From the NCBI RefSeq assembly GCF_964340395.1, contig NC_135558.1:7577501-7630000 (forward strand): a stretch of DNA of 52,500 nt, in the 5' to 3' direction. Each line of letters begins with the position of its first letter. Within the stretch, counting starts at the first letter, position 1. Made by a program: the position numbers and the translations under genes. Shown here piece by piece: positions 50,001 through 52,500 of the stretch. Origin of the DNA: Glandiceps talaboti. Its lineage: Eukaryota > Hemichordata > Enteropneusta > Spengelidae. Under the pieces are notes generated by a model, which was not told the DNA's origin, made no database searches, and was given only the letters and a program-made list of their open reading frames with translations.

Positions 50001-50487
50001 TACATTTACCTTTTTAAAAAAAAAAAACATTTTTTTTAACTGTCTGTCTGATTCATCCCTTTTATGAGAAACATAAAATAAATTTGCTGCCCTTGCTGAC
50101 ATACATCACAGTAGTTTACACAATAATCATCCTATCTTGTCATTTTGAATTTACTGAGCGGTACCTTGAGTATCTACTCAATGAAAAATGATGTAGGAAT
50201 ATTTTCCCTAGATTTCATAATGGACAGATTTTGTGATTTCTTCTGCTTCATATCAGCAAATTCACTGTGTTATGTACATAAAACATCATAAGTCAAGCCG
50301 ATCTCTTTCTTTTTTACAGCTATAACTGAAAGTAACAGATCAAGATCTCAAGTTGTAAAGTACCTCTTCATGAAACATTATGGCTTTACTAAAGTTGCCA
50401 AGGAGATAGTGTGTGTTGCCTAGGTTACCACATGCTCTCCCCTGTGCTGCTTTGTCTCCTAGAGTCTTCACAATGGCTAAGTTTTCT
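18726..50487 (-). CDS. GPSM2: GPSM2/LGN/Pins (G-protein-signalling modulator), partial split gene, 10 exons
   Basis: Exons in sense order: 50487-50364, 48796-48681, 45987-45832, 42862-42754, 40999-40896, 36492-36443, 23889-23788, 22155-22091, 19995-19798, 18861-18726. All borders are AG/GT and all phases fit, giving 386 continuous codons. Domains in order: LGN-type TPRs with the GRAxxNLGN signature (residues 1-190 of the fragment, matching roughly TPR5-8 of vertebrate LGN), a Pro/Ser linker, the RRHSME motif, a Ser-rich basic stretch, and one GoLoco motif ending DDQR. Family knowledge: the TPR domain binds NuMA/Mud or Inscuteable, GoLoco motifs bind GDP-bound G-alpha-i/o at the cell cortex, and the complex orients the spindle. 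The start codon and N-terminal TPRs lie beyond 52500, and GoLoco motifs 2-4 were not found. GPSM1/AGS3 is the vertebrate paralogue; an invertebrate normally has one gene for both. Confidence 0.95.
18862..19797 (-). other. GPSM2: GPSM2 intron between GoLoco 1 and Ser-rich exons
   Basis: A 936-bp intron. It holds a short direct duplication (about 19112-19185, unit about 55 bp, sharing the words cttgtgagggtgctatt). Otherwise I see only unremarkable AT-rich sequence. Confidence 0.85.
19798..19995 (-). CDS. GPSM2: GPSM2 exon: Ser-rich, basic segment before GoLoco 1
   Basis: The 198-nt exon (66 codons, phase 0 at both ends) follows a long pyrimidine tract (ttctttttgccctcag) and ends at gtaagt. It encodes a Ser-rich start (YAASSCSSTSSN), a basic cluster (KTKKNKHKGQSSRDKESRK), a second Ser run and a final QVKLHIPQR that aligns with the IPNSQRK stretch before GoLoco 1 in vertebrates. 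It is probably disordered. The basic cluster could act as a nuclear-localisation or membrane-contact patch (inference). Confidence 0.9.
20058..20104. repeat. ACTGT pentanucleotide tract
   Basis: About nine units. Reads ACAGT in the host transcript, about 62 nt before the acceptor of the exon at 19798-19995. Confidence 0.95.
20177..20266. mobile_element. MITE-like element, TCGCAAACC family, diverged copy
   Basis: About 90 bp, with the left end TTGAAAACCAGAG and right end GGTTTGCAA. Interior words AAGAACAG and CTGTAAAACAG are shared in the same order with the copy at 27417-27510, placing the two copies in one family 7 kb apart. Confidence 0.65.
20698..20850. repeat. Two-copy direct repeat, about 80 bp
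   Basis: TTACAAGTTTCACCTTGTTA and TTACAAGTTTGAGCTTGTTT each lead into GCAATCATTT, CCTCAAGTAGCA-like and TGTCTA words, about 80 bp apart. Confidence 0.75.
21661..21952. promoter_or_regulatory. Cluster of seven CCAAT boxes in both orientations
   Basis: CCAAT or ATTGG cores lie at 21663, 21734, 21777, 21857, 21904, 21941 and 21948. Five have the NF-Y-type context (A/G)(G/A)CCAATCA. They could be an internal promoter or enhancer, or merely a diverged repeat with a CCAAT word. No TATA or start site is assigned. Confidence 0.35.
22091..22155 (-). CDS. GPSM2: GPSM2 exon: conserved RRHSME switch motif
   Basis: The 65-nt exon runs from acceptor ctgttacag to donor gtgaga. It encodes GARPRRHSMELLELVQMTPE and K. 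RRHSMExxEL is the best-conserved element of the LGN linker. In vertebrate LGN the Ser of this motif is the aPKC site, and the phosphopeptide is bound by the Dlg guanylate-kinase domain (from the literature, not from this sequence). The site's conservation here suggests the same regulation. Confidence 0.95.
22698..22731. repeat. T7A-type tract
   Basis: Four runs of six or more T separated by single A. Confidence 0.9.
23193..23218. repeat. C-rich tract
   Basis: Five short C runs with single A or T spacers; G-rich in the host transcript. A separate 12-bp G run lies at 23399-23410. Confidence 0.85.
23539..23668. repeat. Near-perfect long hairpin (inverted repeat, 5-nt loop)
   Basis: Arms 23539-23602 and 23608-23668 are separated by CACAC. 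The inner 34 bp (ATTTTACACTATGTTATCTT and onward to ACTGAT) differ at one position; the outer 30 bp pair with several mismatches and share CTAGTTCCTG. Transcribed in the intron, it would fold as a long stem. Confidence 0.9.
23788..23889 (-). CDS. GPSM2: GPSM2 exon: linker
   Basis: The 102-nt exon runs from acceptor atgttacag to donor gtatgt. It encodes RLATPQKGRSGMGSSPTKGV and then ATTNNTQTANIET. It lies 12.5 kb downstream of the preceding exon, and the phases agree. It is low-complexity and probably disordered, with two more S/T-P-x-K sites (ATPQK, SSPTK). It could be alternatively included: skipping the short upstream exon and this one would need separate phase testing. Confidence 0.82.
23900..24225. 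repeat. AACAT-rich simple region
   Basis: Imperfect AAACATAAC/ATGCAAAACAT words, ending in a purer AACAT pentamer stretch (about 24175-24221). Confidence 0.8.
26098..26442 (-). mobile_element. tRNA-derived SINE, copy 1
   Basis: Read on the minus strand, a tRNA-like head (diverged A box; B box GGTTCGAGCC at 26387-26378) precedes a body with CCCAGCTGTATAATTGGGG and GGCTGCAATGGATT. The same head and body occur in the same order in plus orientation at 40484-40822. Polymerase III boxes plus a shared body of about 340 bp define a SINE family. No autonomous partner is present. Confidence 0.85.
26910..27400. repeat. Three-copy tandem array, about 190-bp unit, with AGGTCA motifs
   Basis: AATCACA(A/G)T starts copies at 26931, 27126 and 27311. 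Each continues with an ATGTTAGCTGAT-like word and ends with TGACC...ATCAAGGTCA. Related TGACCTTGA/TCAAGGTCA words recur at 30560 and 30716. Confidence 0.8.
27417..27510. mobile_element. MITE-like element, TCGCAAACC family, intact termini
   Basis: A 94-bp element with perfect 9-bp inverted ends, TCGCAAACC and GGTTTGCGA, extended imperfectly inward (GAGCTGTT against AACAGGCC). A second, more diverged copy lies at 20177-20266. Confidence 0.7.
28012..28032. repeat. AAT trinucleotide tract
   Basis: Seven AAT units, followed by TATATAGTGCCATATG, a word type often seen at the ends of dispersed invertebrate repeats (weak). Confidence 0.85.
29884..29906 (-). repeat. CCCT tract, G-quadruplex type on the sense strand
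   Basis: Six C3 runs separated by single T. On the minus (sense) strand this is GGGA repeated, so the pre-mRNA carries six G3 runs with one-base loops. Confidence 0.92.
30140..33320. repeat. Old diverged tandem array interrupted by the 1.3-kb transposon
   Basis: The word TTTTGATT(A/G)CAAAAATCAACA or close variants, followed by TTTTAGTGATGA-like words, occurs near 30174, 30307, 31335, 31693 and 33192. The element at 31844-33149 sits inside one copy. Unit borders are too diverged to place precisely. Confidence 0.5.
31844..33149. mobile_element. Non-autonomous DNA transposon, about 1.3 kb, CpG-rich core
   Basis: It starts CAGGGTTCGTAC and ends GTGCGAACCCTG (imperfect inverted termini), flanked by direct ATCATA on both sides (31838-31843 and 33150-33155) as a candidate target duplication. 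Repeats of TTCCAGGG crowd both ends, but in direct, not inverted, orientation. The interior (about 32340-33000) is much richer in CG dinucleotides than its surroundings. The only sizeable frame (33066-32815, minus, 83 codons) has no transposase motif that I recognise. CAGGG ends recall hAT elements, but the 6-bp flanking repeat does not fit the usual 8 bp, so I leave the superfamily open. Confidence 0.75.
33677..33907. mobile_element. MITE-like element with about 60-bp inverted termini
   Basis: The left arm (CTTATTTTGTTCTGAGTGAT onward, through CCCACATCTGAACCT and ATAGACAATC) is repeated in inverted form on the right (GATTGTCTAT, AGGTTCAAATGTGGG, ATCACTCGGAACAGAAC). Total about 230 bp, no coding capacity. 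Confidence 0.72.
34380..34594 (+). mobile_element. Possible SINE-type fragment with TGTC/TGCC tail
   Basis: The stretch contains TTTGACCCAGCTGAACAATG, reminiscent of the CCCAGCTG body of the SINE family above, then GAATAAAAGATTATC running straight into a TGTC/TGCC repeat (34520-34594), as at the 3' end of many retroposons. There is no tRNA head. The relation to the other two copies is uncertain. Confidence 0.4.
36443..36492 (-). CDS. GPSM2: GPSM2 exon: short linker exon with SP/TP sites
   Basis: The 50-nt exon follows a pyrimidine tract (ttcttttttcttgtag) and ends at gtaagt. It encodes DQSLNSPSTPEKDQAV plus split codons at both ends. Phase fits the preceding exon (AG+T gives Ser or Arg context) and the next (G+TA gives Val). 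The linker is poorly conserved between phyla, so support is splice sites, phase and composition rather than homology. STPEK is a full S/T-P-x-K site. Confidence 0.82.
38530..38930. repeat. Three-copy tandem array, about 147-bp unit
   Basis: CATCTGATTTCAAGCCCCTC and its variants, followed by TCTTGAATTTCCTA-like words and AATCAACAGGTGTTTATTT, repeat three times. Confidence 0.8.
39099..39203. mobile_element. MITE-like inverted-repeat element, CTGTAAGATA family, copy 2
   Basis: A 105-bp segment opens CTGTAAGATACAT and closes CTTACCTTACAG. Inner arms CACCCTCATCAG and CTGATGAGTGAGGG also pair. Both termini and length match the copy at 9399-9499. Confidence 0.65.
39878..39995. repeat. 59-bp direct tandem duplication
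   Basis: Two nearly identical copies begin GAGCTTTTTGAAATAGTAAC and GAGCTTCTTGAAATAGTAAC, and both contain CAGAAGACAGAAATCAGGTC. This is a recent duplication. Confidence 0.92.
40484..40822 (+). mobile_element. tRNA-derived SINE, copy 2
   Basis: The A box TGGTTGAGTGG (40492-40502) and B-box-like GGTTCAGGCC (40539-40548) are followed by the same body as the copy at 26098-26442, including CCCAGCTGTAAAATTGG, GGTTACAATGTGAATG and GAGTTGAGGAAGTATA. It lies antisense to the host gene. Two open frames across it are chance translations. Confidence 0.87.
40896..40999 (-). CDS. GPSM2: GPSM2 exon: end of TPR domain
   Basis: The 104-nt exon runs from acceptor ttgacag to donor gtaagt. It encodes VGDRTGEVTAQMNLADLRSI, then LGIETNGQRLKKSE. 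The first part matches LGN's VGDKSGELTARLNLSDLQMV, the capping region that closes the TPR superhelix. The remainder begins the flexible linker and has no close counterpart that I recognise. Confidence 0.93.
41000..42753 (-). other. GPSM2: GPSM2 intron after the last TPR exon
   Basis: A 1.75-kb intron. It carries G-rich runs on the plus strand (about 41063-41260) and the long AC tract (42509-42702), which reads UG in the transcript close to the donor at 42753. No coding signal was seen. Confidence 0.85.
42509..42702. repeat. Long AC tract
   Basis: Imperfect AC repeat, purest at 42620-42702. Reads UG in the host transcript. Confidence 0.96.
42754..42862 (-). CDS. GPSM2: GPSM2 exon: TPR (VGEGRACWSLGNANTALGN)
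   Basis: The 109-nt exon runs from acceptor tttcatag to donor gtgaga. It encodes VGEGRACWSLGNANTALGNH, then EKAFHFASQHLDISRE, equal to the last canonical TPR of LGN. The CWSLGNA signature is typical of this family. About 50 nt downstream in sense begins a long UG repeat, and about 570 bp upstream is a copy of this exon's donor region (see findings). Confidence 0.95.
43040..43610. repeat. Five-copy diverged tandem array, about 90-140-bp unit
   Basis: CTGGTGCAGGCATTCACCC then CTTCCAG recurs with CTTCCAG/CTTCTAG at 43086, 43176, 43286, 43426 and 43544. Each is followed by GCTGGTGAGATGTTAG-like words. Confidence 0.82.
43679..43707. repeat. Poly-C and AC tract
   Basis: About 13 C followed by an AC repeat. 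Confidence 0.92.
45832..45987 (-). CDS. GPSM2: GPSM2 exon: TPR (ARQLGDLAIEAQACYSLGN)
   Basis: The 156-nt exon follows a strong pyrimidine tract (T12 then acacag) and ends at donor gtgagt. It encodes TLLIARQLGDLAIEAQACYS, LGNTFTLLRDYETAIEYH and MKHLKIAQRLCD. These are the end of one TPR, a whole TPR and the start of the next. The YSLGNT and DYExAIxYHxKHL residues match LGN. The internal phase agrees with both neighbours. Confidence 0.95.
45988..48680 (-). other. GPSM2: GPSM2 intron between TPR exons
   Basis: A 2.7-kb intron dominated by the 314-bp CATA tract (46957-47270). The open frames of MYVC or HTYI repeats across it are artefacts of the tetranucleotide. I see nothing else recognisable. 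Confidence 0.85.
46957..47270. repeat. 314-bp CATA tract
   Basis: Nearly pure CATA units with one AC interruption (about 47052-47069). Reads UAUG in the host transcript. Confidence 0.98.
48681..48796 (-). CDS. GPSM2: GPSM2 exon: TPR (RLAIAKEFGDKSAERRAYS)
   Basis: The 116-nt exon runs from acceptor cctacag to donor gtaagt. It encodes RLAIAKEFGDKSAERRAYS, then NLGNAHVFLGEFEIAAEYY, nearly identical to the sixth TPR of vertebrate LGN. It is the most conserved block in the window and fixes the gene's identity. It ends with two bases of a Lys codon completed by the next exon. Confidence 0.96.
48797..50363 (-). other. GPSM2: GPSM2 intron between TPR exons
   Basis: A 1.6-kb intron containing a five-copy, about 120-bp tandem array (48935-49455). 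Otherwise plain AT-rich DNA. Confidence 0.85.
48935..49455. repeat. Five-copy tandem array, about 120-bp unit
   Basis: The word TAGACCCTACTGGTTTAATA starts at 48945, 49065, 49192, 49309 (CAGACC) and 49428. Spacings are 120, 127, 117 and 119. Each copy ends with TTGAATAACAGCATCTATGG-like sequence. Confidence 0.9.
50364..50487 (-). CDS. GPSM2: GPSM2 exon: TPR (ENLAIVKTLGDKAAQGRAC)
   Basis: The 124-nt exon follows a ttttcag acceptor, opens with the last base of a split codon and ends GAG before a gtactt donor. It encodes a TPR with GRACGNLGNTHYLLGNF and ends FHEE. In vertebrate LGN the equivalent segment reads through directly into the RLLIAKEFGDK repeat, just as this exon joins the next one. 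The preceding exon was not found up to 52500. Confidence 0.93.
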
Positions 50488-52500
50488 CTGAAAAGATAAC
50501 AAAAATATAATTTGTTTTATCATACACACGAAGAAACTATAAATTTAAAGTCAAAAGATAATGATTCTAAAAGTGTGAATTCTGTCAAATAGGAGTACTA
50601 CGTAAAGCAGCTTTGCATTGTTACTTTGCACAAAGCCCAGTTCTGGTTGGGATTGAAATATGGGCGTGAAAACCAGTTATCTGGCAGAGCTCTAGACGTT
50701 GGACCTGAACAAATGATTAATCCTATACATCCAATGGCTCCATTGGCTCCACATACTGTACAAGTAATACAAGATTTATACATTGTGTATTTTATATAAC
50801 ATATTTGTAAGTCAAATTTTGATATTGCAGAAATACATTAGGTTATTCTTGTTAAGGTGTACAGCAAGATGTGAATGTTTTCTCCGTTTACTTTTGTTTC
50901 ACTTAATATATAATACAAATTCTATTCTCCTAACTGAGACAGATTTTAATAATCATCACTACTGACCAGAACAGCTGGAGCGTTAAATTTCAACAGACTA
51001 TTTGACGATGTAAATTTTGGGTATGCTCAGAAATTGTTCACAGGGATAGATAGTACAGATTAAAAACAAAATTTTATAGTATGAAATATCATGAAACTTT
51101 GCTATATTGGGTAATTTTATATTCATGAACAGGCACAACAAGACAAGACAACTTTTATACAGTCAAGTATTTATTTTGACGGTATTAATGTCTCCAGTTC
51201 CACTGGGTAACTTAAATTAATGATTGTATTATTACACCAAAGATATTATTATTAACATTGTTTTAATTTCACAATTTAGAATGTGGAGTCGAAATCACTC
51301 TGTATTGAATGTGGAGCAGTGTGCACTCTAAGCCACTTTGACGCACCACTGACACACAATTTCTAGGGACACACAAAATATTTGGTGTTCCCATATCTCT
51401 TACTAGGTGGTGACTCACAAGAAATCCTATTTTTCCCATTTTGACTCACAACAACAAAATTTTGCTATCATTAGATGGCACACTGATGTGGAGTAAATAA
51501 GTAATATAATATACAATATTCTGCATTATTAACTCAGTTTTCATTAACTAGATCAGACTTACTGATTAGGGACGCCTTACGTAGTTCTATGTTTCTGATG
51601 ACCTGATTAATGCTAGATTTCTTCAACTTGGTGAAATTATTTTTTTTTTTAAAGTAGACACCTCTATGGCAGGATTAGTAAAAAGTCACAACATCACTGA
51701 TTGTCAGATGGCAACCCAATGATTGTCAGTATATCGGAGCAAAAATGATCGTTGATGCCAAAACTTGGGAAAATTCATAAACAAATGGTTCAAAGTGTCT
51801 TCCTGACTTTGATTATTACTTCTAAGTCATTCAGACTGTTAAAGTTCGATTATGAATTGAAAATGTCACCAGCATACTCTTAAAAATATATTAACCAACT
51901 GACCGATCGACTGACCCATCGCTTTTAAGGTCTTACAATGACAAACATAGAAGTAAATACGGGCAACCTTAACAAAATAGATTACATTAAGACTGCAGTG
52001 GGTGGCTAATACGTCTGCCTGAAAATGATACCCCTGGCCATGGGTATTTTTTTTTCTGTACTTTTAATATGGATTAGTATTGATTCTGTCTAATCTACGG
52101 TATACACTAGATAACAATCTCTATGGAGTAGACATAGGCTGATACAAAGTGCCTGGCTTTCGGACTGCCTGTGTGAACTACGTCAGCAAATACCAATATC
52201 TAGGCAGCACAGATTTTTATCCTCGACTGTCTGCAATATCATGATGCTGAAACAACATTCCTCCTTTTATATCTACGGATTTAGAATTTAGGTTGTGATA
52301 TTTGTCTGTGATTTGAGAGAGAAAGTCGTGCGCATCAAACAAAAAGAAGTCATGTGTTTGTGATGGGGCAGACAATCAACGGTCTTCAAATGAAACTGTA
52401 ATTGAGGTCTTACCTTTGACTAGAGTCAGTGTATGAAACGCAATACCTTATACACAAACAAAACTAACCCTTCAGACTTGCCATCTAGCCACACGGTACT
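50488..52500 (-). other. GPSM2: GPSM2 intron upstream of the first visible exon (partial)
   Basis: No TPR-coding exon was found in these 2 kb on the minus strand, so the intron runs past the window edge. An open frame at 50598-50783 lacks any family signature and was not accepted. Nothing else was recognised. Confidence 0.75.

Noticed and set aside
50598-50783. Minus-strand frame of 61 codons upstream of the first TPR exon
   Set aside because: Not TPR-like and does not match the expected preceding LGN exon.

Overview
The window is AT-rich, intron-dominated animal genomic DNA. It carries the middle of one large split gene on the minus strand, and no bacterial-type gene organisation. The gene is recognisable from its translated exons as the single invertebrate orthologue of GPSM2/LGN/Pins (also related to GPSM1/AGS3), the cortical adaptor that links heterotrimeric G-alpha to NuMA/Mud and dynein during spindle orientation. 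Ten exons (50487 down to 18726) join with matching phases, GT-AG borders throughout, and no stop: 1160 nt, 386 whole codons. They encode TPR repeats of the C-terminal half of the TPR domain, a linker with a conserved RRHSME switch motif, a Ser-rich/basic stretch and the first GoLoco motif. The 5' exons (start codon, first TPRs) lie beyond 52500. No further GoLoco exon was found between 18725 and 1, so the 3' end is probably beyond base 1.

Organism: AT-rich DNA, kilobase-scale introns, abundant AC/AG/TATG microsatellites, many 120-195 bp tandem arrays, a tRNA-derived SINE and small terminal-inverted-repeat elements suggest a non-vertebrate marine metazoan (lophotrochozoan or ambulacrarian). 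I cannot resolve the phylum from the sequence.

Layout. 1-18725: the intron after the first GoLoco exon (or 3' flank), filled with diverged tandem arrays, microsatellites and two short inverted-repeat elements; no convincing gene. 18726-23889: four exons (GoLoco 1, Ser-rich, RRHSME, linker). 23890-36442: a 12.5 kb intron with a SINE, a 1.3 kb CpG-rich DNA transposon inserted in an old tandem array, and several MITE-like elements. 36443-50487: six exons (linker and TPRs). 50488-52500: upstream intron.

The most interesting signals concern how repeats meet splice sites: a 40-bp minisatellite runs up to and includes the donor of the GoLoco exon; a 35-bp copy of another exon's donor region lies about 0.6 kb upstream inside a different tandem array; UG repeats sit about 50 nt after a donor; and an ACAGT array lies just before an acceptor. 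The linker also holds four S/T-P-x-K sites. I found nothing that qualifies as a wholly new biological system.
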